Origin: Cacconaster sp045114175
Lineage (GTDB): Bacteria; Bacteroidota; Bacteroidia; Bacteroidales; UBA932
NCBI GenBank assembly: GCA_045114175.1
Contig: JBGUJZ010000006.1
Coordinates: forward strand, 1 to 64,000
Length of the DNA: 64,000 nucleotides
Direction of reading: 5' to 3'
Below are positions 36,473 through 45,727 of this stretch, in pieces. A model generated the notes under the pieces. The model made no database searches and was not told the DNA's origin. It worked only from the letters and a program-made list of their open reading frames with translations. Both the position numbers and the translations under genes were made by a program. How positions within the stretch are numbered: the stretch's first letter is position 1; each line of letters opens with the position of its first letter.

Positions 36473-39400
36473 TTAAAGACCCAGGTTAATACCCACCGTG
36501 ATGGTTCGTGCCGGTTTGGAGAACGAAGCATTCGAGGTGTAGTTGCTGAGCGAGTAGTTGGTGTAGTAACCTCTGCGGGCGTTCAACAGGTAGAGGTGGT
36601 CTGCGGATGCATAAACCTTGATGCTGCTGAGATCCAGTTTGTTGCAAAGGCTCTTAGGAAGTGCGTAAGCCAGCGTCACGTTGTTGATTTCCAACATATT
36701 GGTCGTGGTGAGCCAACGGGTGGAACGGGTAGCCGTGGTGTTCTCGCTGTAGGACGAAGAACCGACTGCCTTGGTGCTGGTGGTCAGGATAGCGAAGTCG
36801 GTGACATCACCGGGCTGCTTCCAAGACTTGGCAGCATCCACGTGGCGGTTGATGTACGGCTTGTTATCACCGATGATACCCTGCTGGAGAATGTTGGAAT
36901 AACCGCGGTCATAACCGACACCGCCCAACTGGTAGTAGAGGTTGAGCGCGAAGGTAAAGTTGCCGACGGTAAGGTCGGTGGTGATACCGCCGAATACCTT
37001 CGGAAGCGGGGAACCGCTGTAGTCCTGCTTGGACTGTGCGATAGCCGTGGTGTAGTACTTGCCATCAACGGTGACAACATCGGCGTGTGTTTCGATACCG
37101 TCGATGTATTCGTTCGTAACGACACCCTCAGCGTCTTTCTTGAAGAATCCATCACCAAGTCGGTAGTAGTTCAAACCGGTAGCAGGGTCAACACCCTCCC
37201 ACTGGTAGAGCCACCACTCGTAAACGGAGTGACCTTCTTCAATCTTGTTGAAGCTCGAGTTCGTGGTGTAAGCCGGGATCGGCAGGTTGGTGATTCTGTT
37301 CTTGAGGATCGAAGCATTGGCACCTACATTCCATTTCACCTTCTTGGTCTTGATGATGTCATAAGCCAACTGCAGCTCGAAACCGCTGTTGAGCAGACCG
37401 CCGTCGTTGGTCGGATAAGAGTTCTTACCCGTGGAAGGAGCGAGGGTCACGTCCATCAGCAGGTTGCTGGTGTGGTGGTGGAAGTATTCAATGGTACCGG
37501 TCAAGCGACGCTTGAATGCCTGGAACTCAACTGCGACATCCCAGTTGGTGTTAACCTCCCACTGGAGATCAAGGTTACCCGGGGAATCCATCACCTGGGT
37601 ATAACCGGACTCGGTATCGTTCAGCTTCAATTCGTACAGTGCCATATACGGCCAGTAAGCACCCAGGTCATCGTTACCGACGGTACCGATGGAAGCACGG
37701 AGCTTCAACTGGTCGAGGTTGGAGACACCCTTCAAGAACTCTTCGTTGCTGACGATCCAGCTGCCACCGACAGACCAGAAGTTACCCCAGCGGGACTTGC
37801 TGTAGAAACGGGAGGAACCGTCACGACGGAACGAAGCGGAAAGGTAATACTTGCTCAGGTAGTCATAGTTGACACGGCCGAGGTAACTTTCCGTACGGTA
37901 GTTGTTCTGATAGCCGGAAGGAACCGTATTGGCGTCGGCGTAGTTGTTGAATTGGTAGTTGGTGCCGATAATAATCTGGTTAGCCTTACCGGAGGTCTCG
38001 TAATCATAGACATACGAATAGGTCTCGTGACCGAGCAGTGCGTCAACATGGTGGTCGCCGAACGACTTGGTCCAGCTCAGCAGCTGGTTGGCCGTGCGCG
38101 TCTGGGTGTTCGAGAAGGTCAGGGTTACCGAAGAGGAGTGGCCCTTGTAATCCTCGAAGTACGGAGTTGCGGAGTGTGCGGTGTAACCACTGTTGTAGAT
38201 AGATGCGTTAGCCGTAAACTTCAGGTCGAACGGGAGTTTGATCTCGATGAACGGCTTGACGTTGATGATGTTTCTCTTGTAGTGGCTGTAACGGTTTGCC
38301 GTGTAAGCTGCCACGTTGAATGAGAAGTCCGTACGAGCCGGGATGATATCATAGGAGACTCCGTCCGGCTTGTAGTACATCTTGAAGGTCTTATCATCGC
38401 CCGGCTGGTTGTAACCCTCACCGAAGTCGTAGATCTTGTTGCCAGCACCGTCGAGGACATAAGAACCGTCAGCCCAGTGGAGGTGGATCGGGTAGGTCGG
38501 GACGATCTTCAGCACCACGTGGTAAGCGTTCTGGCGGTCGTTGGCCGAGGTGGAGAGGTTACCGGACTGGTCGCTGACGGAACCCGATGCGTTGACGCCG
38601 AACTTCAGCCATTTCTTTTCGAAGCTGACGTTGGCGCGAGCGGAATAGCGCTCGAAGCCGGTTCCCACCATGTAACCCTTGGTGTCCGTGTAGCCCACGC
38701 TACCAAAGTAAGTGGTGTATTTACCTTTACCGGATGCGGAAATGCCGTAGTCCTGTACCTGGCCCACGCGCTCGGTTGCGCCCAGCCAGTCAACGTCGTC
38801 CTCATAGAGGAACTTTGCGGACGGATTGAACTTACCGTCGGTTCCGACCACGTTGTTGAAAGCGGCACCCGTAAACGGATAGTAATCTTCACGGTAACCC
38901 AGGTTGGTCAGCAGGGAACCGGAAGCTGCCGTTGCTGCAGCATCAGCAGCTGCGCCGTTCAACACGTTCGTGTTATAGAGCTGCTGCCAGTAGTTCTCCA
39001 TGTAATCCTTCAGATTCATGGTCTTGTAGTCTTTCTGCTCACGGGTTACGAAACCGTGGGAGATCTTCACGTTGATGGAAGGAACTTCGCCCTTGCCCTG
39101 CTTTGTGGTGATCATGATCACACCGTTTGCAGCGCGGGAACCGTAGAGAGCGGTGGAAGCCGCATCCTTCAAAACCGTGATGGACTCGATGTCAGATGCA
39201 GGGATGGTAGCGAGGTTACCCGAATAGATCATACCGTCCATGACAATCAGAGGATCGGTATTACCATTAAGGGAACCAATACCACGAACCGTAATGGTTG
39301 CATCTGCACCCGGCTGGCCGCCTGCAGAAGTCAGACGAAGACCCGGGGTGGTACCGTTCAGGGTGTTAAGCGGGTTGGTGTTCGGCACGAGTTCGATCTT

Positions 39401-39784
39401 TTCACCAGCGACCTTGCCGGCGGAACCGGTGAAGGAGGTCTTGGTGGCGGAACCGTAGGCCACGACCATGACCTCATCGAGGGCTGCCGCGTCCGTGCTC
39501 AGTGCCACGTTAATCTGTGAGCGACCGCCAACAGTGATTTCCTGGTTTTCATAACCAACGGCACTGAAGACGAGCACGCTCTTTGCGGACGGAACGGAGA
39601 TGGTATACTTTCCATCTGCATCTGCCGCAACACCGGTGGTGGTGCCCTTTACGACGACACTGGCGAAAGGAACGCCGGCGCCGTCATTGGCATCCGTAAC
39701 CGTACCGGAGACTTTAATCTGTGCGAAAGCGGCTGTTGAGAAAGCCAGTAACGCACACATTAACAGAGTGATACGTTTTTTCAT
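36473..39784 (-). CDS. SusC/RagA family TonB-dependent outer-membrane transporter
   Basis: 1103 residues. Signal peptide (AFSTAAFAQ), a carboxypeptidase-regulatory-like domain (about 24-105, VSGTVTDANDGAGVPFASV), a TonB-box/linker region (LDEVMVVAYGSATKTSFTGS), a plug (PLIVMDGMIYSG, IESITVLKDAASTALYGSRAANGVIMITTKQGK) and a 22-strand barrel ending in TITVGINLGL. Imports an oligomer captured by the SusD partner downstream, using TonB energy. The surrounding secreted hydrolases and GATase-like proteins suggest that the substrate may not be a simple glycan, but that is inference. I see no exact -7 box upstream; TATATTTA at 39871-39878 (minus) is a near match. Confidence 0.95.
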   Translation of the reverse strand: MKKRITLLMCALLAFSTAAFAQIKVSGTVTDANDGAGVPFASVVVKGTTTGVAADADGKYTISVPSAKSVLVFSAVGYENQEITVGGRSQINVALSTDAAALDEVMVVAYGSATKTSFTGSAGKVAGEKIELVPNTNPLNTLNGTTPGLRLTSAGGQPGADATITVRGIGSLNGNTDPLIVMDGMIYSGNLATIPASDIESITVLKDAASTALYGSRAANGVIMITTKQGKGEVPSINVKISHGFVTREQKDYKTMNLKDYMENYWQQLYNTNVLNGAAADAAATAASGSLLTNLGYREDYYPFTGAAFNNVVGTDGKFNPSAKFLYEDDVDWLGATERVGQVQDYGISASGKGKYTTYFGSVGYTDTKGYMVGTGFERYSARANVSFEKKWLKFGVNASGSVSDQSGNLSTSANDRQNAYHVVLKIVPTYPIHLHWADGSYVLDGAGNKIYDFGEGYNQPGDDKTFKMYYKPDGVSYDIIPARTDFSFNVAAYTANRYSHYKRNIINVKPFIEIKLPFDLKFTANASIYNSGYTAHSATPYFEDYKGHSSSVTLTFSNTQTRTANQLLSWTKSFGDHHVDALLGHETYSYVYDYETSGKANQIIIGTNYQFNNYADANTVPSGYQNNYRTESYLGRVNYDYLSKYYLSASFRRDGSSRFYSKSRWGNFWSVGGSWIVSNEEFLKGVSNLDQLKLRASIGTVGNDDLGAYWPYMALYELKLNDTESGYTQVMDSPGNLDLQWEVNTNWDVAVEFQAFKRRLTGTIEYFHHHTSNLLMDVTLAPSTGKNSYPTNDGGLLNSGFELQLAYDIIKTKKVKWNVGANASILKNRITNLPIPAYTTNSSFNKIEEGHSVYEWWLYQWEGVDPATGLNYYRLGDGFFKKDAEGVVTNEYIDGIETHADVVTVDGKYYTTAIAQSKQDYSGSPLPKVFGGITTDLTVGNFTFALNLYYQLGGVGYDRGYSNILQQGIIGDNKPYINRHVDAAKSWKQPGDVTDFAILTTSTKAVGSSSYSENTTATRSTRWLTTTNMLEINNVTLAYALPKSLCNKLDLSSIKVYASADHLYLLNARRGYYTNYSLSNYTSNASFSKPARTITVGINLGL

Positions 39785-39959
39785 AAGTTTTTGTTTGGGG
39801 TTGAAAAATAGATATGTTGTGTTACACTGAATTCGCTGTCTTGCCGGATATACGGATCCTAAAATTCATGTAAATATAGAAAAAATGAAGCAATTATCCA
39901 TTTTTTGTGGTTTTTTGTTACCCGGATTTGCGTGGTGCGCAGGTTGCGGAAAGATTTGT

Positions 39960-39967
39960 TAACTTTG
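39960..39967 (+). promoter_or_regulatory. Promoter -7 box for GATase-like/serine-hydrolase operon
   Basis: TAACTTTG, 23 bases before the ATG at 39991. It decides against the earlier in-frame ATG at 39973, which would leave no leader. Confidence 0.55.
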
Positions 39968-39990
39968 GGGCGATGAACGCACTTTCCGTG

Positions 39991-41328
39991 ATGAAAAGAC
40001 TCTTCTTTTTTCCCTTTCTTGCTGTGCTGATTCTGCTGGCAATACCACAAAAAACCGCCGCTCAATACTACAAGGATATTTTCGTGGATGCAGGTATCCA
40101 CCTGAGCGACTACGACGATTTCCCGGTTGCGCGGATGCTCGGCCTGAGCTGGGAGCGCTTCACCGCCGGGGAGTATCCTGACCATCTTTCGCTGCGCGAC
40201 ACCATCACCCAGCGGGCGCTTTACGAAGGCTCGCCACTCGATGAAAACGGTGTCTGGCTCTATCCGGACGGGGCGCCGCGCTTCCGGATGATTTACGTGC
40301 ACGGCGGGCTTGCCACCCGGCACGGCAATTCGATGGGTGAAGTGGGCCGTGACCATCTGCGCGCATTTGTGCGGGGTGGCGGCAGTTACATCGGCTCCTG
40401 CGCGGGGGCGTTCCTCGTTTCCTTGGGCGGCACGGATTACGATCCGGAGAAGGGCCGCTGCCGCGACGATCAGCTCAACTTCATCAACGACAAATACTTG
40501 CATCTCTTTCCAGGCCGGACTTTGGAATCCCGTTTGAGCAATAGCTACGCCGATCTGGTGCTGGAGAAGGACTGCCCGCTGCTGAAGTATTCCGATTTCG
40601 GAGGCAGTCGGGTGATTCCGCAGGTGCGCCACAGCAACGGCTGCTGCATCGTGGAGAAAGATCCCCACTTCCCCAAGGGCACCCGGCCGCTGCTGCGCTT
40701 TGATTTTGCGGGCGATACGGCCGCCGGCCGCCCCTACCCGCTGACCGGCAAGATTGCCATCTGGTCGTTCCGCGACAACGACACGTCTGGCCTCGTAATC
40801 GCCACCGGCTCGCATCCCGAATCCAACCCGCAGGGGATGATTGCCAAAGGGCCGTCCCTCAACCTCTTCTCCGCGCTGATCCAGTATGCGCTGGATGAAA
40901 ATGGCCCGGCCCGCATCAAGGGGGCACTCCGCAACGGAGAGCCGCGCGTGATGGACCGCAAAACCTCCGACAACGACCCGGCGCATGCGCGCATCGGGGA
41001 CAAGCAATACCACCACTTTACCGTGGAGATTCCCAAAGGGGCACGCAACGTAACGGTACGGCTGGAGGGCGGCTATCCGCAGGATGACCTTTACCTCACG
41101 CTCCGCAAGGGCGACTTTGCCTGGGCACGCGAAGCGCAGTATGCCGACTGCGCGCTGGGTTGCGACAAGACGTTGCGGTTTGATTCGCTGCCCGCCGGCA
41201 CCTGGTATGTGGGCGTGCATTGCGCCACCACGGTGGATGCCATCCCCACGGACAAGGGCAGCCTGTACACCGGCCATGTGGAGACCCTCAACGGCGTACC
41301 CTATACCTTGACGGTCTCGTGGGAGTAA
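39991..41328 (+). CDS. Exported GATase1-like (BPL_N) + PPC-like protein
   Basis: 445 residues. Signal peptide to KTAAQ (residue 25), then YYKDIFVDAGIHLSDYDDFP, a diverged version of the family start. Elbow YIGSCAG gives Cys137, the same residue number as in the 31992 protein; GSHPES gives His275 and Glu277. The C-terminal PPC-like domain (GDKQYHHFTVEIPKGARNV ... LPAGTWYVGVHCATTV) is nearly the same as in 31992. It is the first gene of a plus-strand run with three serine hydrolases, the most direct link between the two protein families in this cluster. Activity unknown. Confidence 0.75.
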   Translation: MKRLFFFPFLAVLILLAIPQKTAAQYYKDIFVDAGIHLSDYDDFPVARMLGLSWERFTAGEYPDHLSLRDTITQRALYEGSPLDENGVWLYPDGAPRFRMIYVHGGLATRHGNSMGEVGRDHLRAFVRGGGSYIGSCAGAFLVSLGGTDYDPEKGRCRDDQLNFINDKYLHLFPGRTLESRLSNSYADLVLEKDCPLLKYSDFGGSRVIPQVRHSNGCCIVEKDPHFPKGTRPLLRFDFAGDTAAGRPYPLTGKIAIWSFRDNDTSGLVIATGSHPESNPQGMIAKGPSLNLFSALIQYALDENGPARIKGALRNGEPRVMDRKTSDNDPAHARIGDKQYHHFTVEIPKGARNVTVRLEGGYPQDDLYLTLRKGDFAWAREAQYADCALGCDKTLRFDSLPAGTWYVGVHCATTVDAIPTDKGSLYTGHVETLNGVPYTLTVSWE

Positions 41329-41365
41329 CAGTAACAATAATGTGACAAAACTCGATACAGATACA

Positions 41366-42580
41366 ATGAGAAACGTTTCTTTACGTTTAGTTACGTTTAT
41401 AATCGGATTGCTGGCACTGGTTTTTGCCGGAACGACACCGGCCCGCGCGCAGAGGCTGAGCGGGGCCCAGATTGCCGACAGTATCCGCACTTATATGGAA
41501 GAGTGCCGCACGATGGGGCTTGCCACGGTCCTCTTCAAAGACAACGATATCCTCTATATGAACGCCTTTGGCTGGCGGGATAAAAAAGGCGGCGACAAAC
41601 TGGATGTAAACGACCTTTTCAAGATCGCCTCCATGTCCAAATCCTTCTCCGCCGTCTCCATCCTGCAGCTGCTGGACGAGGGGAAACTTTCGCTGGAAGA
41701 TGACGTGAGCGATCTGATGGGCTTCCCGGTACGCCACCCCAAGTGGCCCGACATCCCCATCACCCTCAAGATGCTGCTTTCGCATACCTCAAGTATGAAA
41801 GACGGTAACGGCAACTCGCGCTACTGGACGCCGGACTGGGTAAACCCCGCCGTCACGCCGGTAGATTCGATGCTCAAATATGCCTTCTACGACTATGCGC
41901 CCGGCCAGGGTTACAACTACTGCAACCGCGGCTTCAACATGCTGGGCAACATCATCGAGCGGGCTTCCGGCGAGCGGTTCGACGACTATGTCCGCCATCA
42001 CGTGCTCGACCCGGTCGGAGTGGGTGTAGCGGGCTACAACGTAGATTCCCTGGACGCGGACCGGCTGGTCACCATGTATGGCTACAGTAAATCGGACGAC
42101 CGTCTGCTCCGCAACAACGCCTACGTGCGCAAGAATGAGAAAAAGGTGGCCGAAGGCACCTACGTCATTGGTGAGGATGGTTGGGGCTGGTCGCCCACCG
42201 GCGGCATGAAGATCACCCTGCCCGACCTGACGCGGTGGCTGATGACCCTGCGCGACAGCTGCATCGCCCCGAGCGGCGTGCGCCTCATCTCCCCGGAAAG
42301 CTACCGGAGGCTCAGCACCCCGCTTACCCCGGCCGACCCGGGTACGCTCTACTGCCTGGGCACCCGCACCGAAACCCGCCTGATTGCCGGCAAAACGCTC
42401 TACGGCCACACCGGTTCGCTCCACGGCTACAAGGGTTGCATGTTCTGCTGCCCGGCGGAAGGTTGGGGCTATATCTGCCTCTGCTCCAGCACCAAACCGG
42501 ACAGGATCAACGAGATTTACAAGATTTATTACAAGGTTGCAAACCTGCTCTACGAACAATATATCAAAACCATAGAATAA
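41366..42580 (+). CDS. Exported beta-lactamase-like serine hydrolase 3
   Basis: 404 residues, signal peptide ending TPARAQ (residue 29). Motifs: Ser89-M-S-Lys92, Tyr185-C-Asn187, and GHTGS. Lacks the extra C-terminal domain of the 28893 and 30423 proteins. The ATG at 41366 is preferred over a GTG at 41342. LLSHTSSMKDGNG after the first helix is the usual substrate-loop region. Starts 37 bases after the GATase-like gene and ends one base before the next serine hydrolase, so the four genes are probably one transcript. Confidence 0.85.
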   Translation: MRNVSLRLVTFIIGLLALVFAGTTPARAQRLSGAQIADSIRTYMEECRTMGLATVLFKDNDILYMNAFGWRDKKGGDKLDVNDLFKIASMSKSFSAVSILQLLDEGKLSLEDDVSDLMGFPVRHPKWPDIPITLKMLLSHTSSMKDGNGNSRYWTPDWVNPAVTPVDSMLKYAFYDYAPGQGYNYCNRGFNMLGNIIERASGERFDDYVRHHVLDPVGVGVAGYNVDSLDADRLVTMYGYSKSDDRLLRNNAYVRKNEKKVAEGTYVIGEDGWGWSPTGGMKITLPDLTRWLMTLRDSCIAPSGVRLISPESYRRLSTPLTPADPGTLYCLGTRTETRLIAGKTLYGHTGSLHGYKGCMFCCPAEGWGYICLCSSTKPDRINEIYKIYYKVANLLYEQYIKTIE

Positions 42581-42581
42581 C

Positions 42582-43787
42582 ATGAAAAAGACGCTTCTCT
42601 CTATTGCAGCCCTGGTGCTGGTGGTGTTCTCCGCAACCCCGGCCCGCGCGCAGCAGCAGCTCTCCCTGCAGCAGATCGAGGACAAAATCCTCGGTTACAT
42701 GGATGATTGTATGACGGCCGGCATGGCTGTCGTGATGGTCAAAGGCGACAAGATCGTTTATCAGAACGCCCTCGGCTACCGCGACAAAGACACCCGCGAA
42801 CCGCTGGCCATCGATGACATTTTCCGTATCGCATCCATCTCCAAATCCTTCTCCGGCATGTCCATCATGCAGCTGGTGGAGGCTGGCAAACTCTCGCTGG
42901 AAGATGACATCAACGACATCCTGGGAATGAATATCCGCAACCCGCGTTATCCGGATATCCCTATCACCGTCAAGATGTTGCTCTCGCACACCTCTTCTAT
43001 GAAGGATGGCGGCGGGGCCGATATGTACCGCGACCTGACCTATGTGGACGAGTCCAAGACCGACCTGGAAACCATCCGCAACAAAGCCTGGCTGCCCTAC
43101 CCTCCGGGACAGGGCTACCGCTACTGCAACCGCGCGCTGAACATCATCGGTGTCATCATTGAGAAGGTCTCCGGCGAACGGTTCGACGAGTATGTCCGCA
43201 ACCACATCCTGAAGCCCATCGGCGCTGACAATGCAGGTTACAACCTGGACTCGCTGGACAACTCCAAGTTCACCAAGCTCTACATTTACAACAAGCAGGA
43301 AGACCGCCTGGATCCGGGTAAGGGTTATGTCCGCAACAACGAGTATAAGGTGGCCAACGGCACCTATGAAATCGGCAAGGATGGCTGCTATTGGTCGCCG
43401 ACCGGCGGTATGAAGATCTCCGCGCCCAACCTGGCCAAATGGATGATGACCCTCCGCGACGGCGGCGTGGCTCCCAACGGCAACCGCATCATCTCCGAGG
43501 CGGGCTGCAAGAAGTTGCTCACCCCCGTCACCCCGGCCGATCCGGGCACCCAGTACTGCCTCACCACCCGCACCGAAACCCGCTTCATCGAGGGTAAAAC
43601 CCTGAAGGGGCACACCGGTAGCGCGCAGGGCCTCAAGAGCTGCATGTTCTTCTGCCCGGGTGAAGATTGGGGCTTCGTCTGCCTCTGCTCCAGCACCAAA
43701 TTGGACACCATCAACGACGTCTATAAGATCTACTACCAGACCATCAACCTGCTGTACGACCAGTTTATCAAACCGTATAACAACTAA
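42582..43787 (+). CDS. Exported beta-lactamase-like serine hydrolase 4
   Basis: 401 residues, signal peptide ending TPARAQ (residue 24). Motifs: Ser85-I-S-Lys88, Tyr181-C-Asn183, and GHTGS. Very similar to the previous gene over its full length (GQGYxYCNR, WSPTGGMKI, TPADPGTxYCLxTRTETR), so the two are a tandem duplication. Signal-peptidase-I leader means periplasmic or secreted. The next gene's ATG follows its stop directly. Confidence 0.85.
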   Translation: MKKTLLSIAALVLVVFSATPARAQQQLSLQQIEDKILGYMDDCMTAGMAVVMVKGDKIVYQNALGYRDKDTREPLAIDDIFRIASISKSFSGMSIMQLVEAGKLSLEDDINDILGMNIRNPRYPDIPITVKMLLSHTSSMKDGGGADMYRDLTYVDESKTDLETIRNKAWLPYPPGQGYRYCNRALNIIGVIIEKVSGERFDEYVRNHILKPIGADNAGYNLDSLDNSKFTKLYIYNKQEDRLDPGKGYVRNNEYKVANGTYEIGKDGCYWSPTGGMKISAPNLAKWMMTLRDGGVAPNGNRIISEAGCKKLLTPVTPADPGTQYCLTTRTETRFIEGKTLKGHTGSAQGLKSCMFFCPGEDWGFVCLCSSTKLDTINDVYKIYYQTINLLYDQFIKPYNN

Positions 43788-45017
43788 ATGTTTATGAGAA
43801 AGTTACTGAGTCTGGCGCTGGCCATTTTCATCACCGGCGGACTCTTCTCCTGCGGTGCGGCCACGCCGGAAGGCCCCGGGACGGATCCCGGCAAGCCCAA
43901 GACCCTGACGGCCGAACAGCTGGCCAAGATTGAGAAGGATCTGACGGCGATTGCGCGCGACCACGAAGTGGTCTCGATGCAGGTGGCTTTTGTGGTGGGC
44001 GACGAGGTTGTCTATTCCAACTCGGTCGGCCTGAAGGACCTGGCTTCCAAAGAGCCGGCTTCCATCACGGATCTCTACCGCATTGCCTCGGTTTCCAAAT
44101 CGTTTTCGGGGGTTTCCACGATGCAGCTGGTGGAGGCCGGGAAGCTTTCGCTGGACGACGATGTGAGCGATATCGTGGGCTTCCGCGTGCGCAACCCGAA
44201 GTTCCCGGAGGTTCCCATCACCGTCCGGATGCTGCTCTCGCACACCTCCAGCGTGGTGGACAACTCCAAGGTTTCTTACAAGAAGTCTTTCGACGTCACG
44301 CTGAATCCCGCTACGGCCACCGCTGCGAATGTGTCGGCTTGCTACTCCAACTATGAGCCCGGCACGCATTATCAGTATTCCAACCGCGGCATCAACCTGC
44401 TCGGCGCTGTGATCGAGAAGGTTTCGGGCGAGCGGTTCGACAATTATGTCCGCCAGCACATTCTGCTGCCGCTGGGAATTACGGATGCGGGGTTCAATGT
44501 GGATTCGCTGGACCGCACGCGTTTCGCGTCGCTCTATACCATTGATGATGACGGCGATTATGTGGCGCAGCCTGGGGCTTATGAGCGCTATCCGCAGTAT
44601 GATACCTATCGTCTGGGTATCGATACGCCGCACTTCTCGCCTGCCGGCGGCATGAAGATTTCCATCCTCGGCCTGGCTGAATGGATGATGACCCTCAAGC
44701 GGGGCGGCGTGGGTACCAATGGCGTCCGGATTCTGCCGGCAGCGCGCGTGGAACAGATGTACCAGAAGGCTACACCCGACAACAGCACGGTGAAATACGG
44801 CTTTACACTCTCCATCTCCAAGACGCTGCTCGGGTTCCCGATGCGCGGCCACACCGGCAGCGCCTACGGCCTCAAGAGCGTCCTGAACTACAGCCTCGAC
44901 CAGGATTTCGGCGTGGTGGTCTTCTGCTCCAGCGTGGACGGCGACAAAGGCCGCTACGGCGGTGTTGCCGCCTACAGCGAAGCCGCCGAGCTGCTCTACA
45001 ATACGTTTATCAGGTAG
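43788..45017 (+). CDS. Beta-lactamase-like serine hydrolase 5 (lipoprotein)
   Basis: 409 residues from the ATG at 43788; a second ATG at 43794 is as likely. Lipobox LFSC (Cys22) and a Pro/Gly/Lys linker anchor the enzyme to a membrane, unlike the two secreted paralogues before it. Motifs: Ser101-V-S-Lys104, Tyr197-S-Asn199 (canonical YSN), and GHTGS. Third member of the tandem, with lower similarity. So one operon supplies soluble and lipid-anchored forms of the same fold. Confidence 0.85.
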   Translation: MFMRKLLSLALAIFITGGLFSCGAATPEGPGTDPGKPKTLTAEQLAKIEKDLTAIARDHEVVSMQVAFVVGDEVVYSNSVGLKDLASKEPASITDLYRIASVSKSFSGVSTMQLVEAGKLSLDDDVSDIVGFRVRNPKFPEVPITVRMLLSHTSSVVDNSKVSYKKSFDVTLNPATATAANVSACYSNYEPGTHYQYSNRGINLLGAVIEKVSGERFDNYVRQHILLPLGITDAGFNVDSLDRTRFASLYTIDDDGDYVAQPGAYERYPQYDTYRLGIDTPHFSPAGGMKISILGLAEWMMTLKRGGVGTNGVRILPAARVEQMYQKATPDNSTVKYGFTLSISKTLLGFPMRGHTGSAYGLKSVLNYSLDQDFGVVVFCSSVDGDKGRYGGVAAYSEAAELLYNTFIR

Positions 45018-45046
45018 TCTGACGGCAGCGCGGCGAGCTGTGACCC

Positions 45047-45358
45047 TTAAAGGATTCTCACACGGATTTGTCGGCCGACGCCCTGAAACAGCTTGACAAG
45101 TGTTGAGAGCTGAATATCTGCGTGCCCCCGTTCGACCCGGGAAACATAACTTTTCTTGGTGCCGATTTTGAGGGCAAGCTGTTCCTGCGTCAAGCCGGCC
45201 TTCAAACGCTCGGCTTTCAGTTGTTCGCCTATTATGAAGGCCTCACACTCGAGCTCAAACTGAGCCCGACTTTCGCTGCCCTCGGGACCAAAATCTTCTG
45301 TGATCAAATCGCCAAGAGGGGTGCAGTTCTTTTTCTTAAAGTCTTCTCGTGTTTTCAT
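45047..45358 (-). CDS. XRE-family antitoxin (HigA-like)
   Basis: 103 residues with a C-terminal XRE helix-turn-helix (KAGLTQEQLALKIGTKKSYV, VERGHADIQLSTLVKL). It starts one base after the stop of the upstream RelE/HigB-like gene, the toxin-first order typical of higBA modules. Predicted to neutralise the toxin and repress the promoter at 45720-45727. Confidence 0.8.
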   Translation of the reverse strand: MKTREDFKKKNCTPLGDLITEDFGPEGSESRAQFELECEAFIIGEQLKAERLKAGLTQEQLALKIGTKKSYVSRVERGHADIQLSTLVKLFQGVGRQIRVRIL

Positions 45359-45359
45359 A

Positions 45360-45713
45360 TTATTGACTTGCGTTTGTTGTCATAAATCTTTTCAACAGTG
45401 ATTTTGCCAAGTCTATCTGCTGCTTGGGTGTTTTTTGCTCTTTCTTCTGGAATCCATTGAGTAATACTATGTTATTATCTTCGTCAAAACAGCAAAACAC
45501 CCTATACTCTTTACCGGACGATTCGCATCTAATCTCAAACAGACCCGAAATTCCTTCTATGGATTTGAAGTATTGACCAGAGATTATTCTGGTTGTCATT
45601 ATGTACGTCAGCACCTGATATAGTTTGCTTAACGACTCCTTATCCATTGTTTTCCGAAATGTCTTGAAATAGTCTTCAAATACTACTACCTCTCTCACGT
45701 GTTCTCTCTTCAT
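45360..45713 (-). CDS. HigB/RelE-type toxin (Gp49-like)
   Basis: 117 residues. The pattern VVVFEDYFKTFRKTMDKES ... ISGLFEIRCESSGKEYRVFCCFDEDNNIVLLNGFQKKEQKTP is that of the phage Gp49/HigB family of ribosome-dependent mRNA interferases: the GLFEIR strand, the YRVF-C-F strand and the NGFQKK..KTP turn are all present. The ATG at 45713 is used. It leaves only six bases to the -7 box, so the mRNA may be leaderless. Confidence 0.82.
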   Translation of the reverse strand: MKREHVREVVVFEDYFKTFRKTMDKESLSKLYQVLTYIMTTRIISGQYFKSIEGISGLFEIRCESSGKEYRVFCCFDEDNNIVLLNGFQKKEQKTPKQQIDLAKSLLKRFMTTNASQ

Positions 45714-45719
45714 ACAGCG

Positions 45720-45727
45720 CAAAGATA
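45720..45727 (-). promoter_or_regulatory. Promoter -7 box for HigBA-like pair
   Basis: TATCTTTG on the minus strand, ending six bases before the toxin ATG at 45713. Confidence 0.5.

Noticed and set aside
35195..38323. Very long open frame (1042 codons) opposite to susD/susC
   Set aside because: It lies wholly antisense to the well-supported SusC/SusD genes. The translation is low-complexity Val/Glu/Arg-rich text with no domain; it is a codon-bias shadow.
28893..45017. Calling the five serine hydrolases true beta-lactamases (resistance genes)
   Set aside because: All have HTG rather than KTG, come as a clustered paralogue set with accessory domains, and lack an AmpR-type regulator. D-peptidase or esterase roles fit better.
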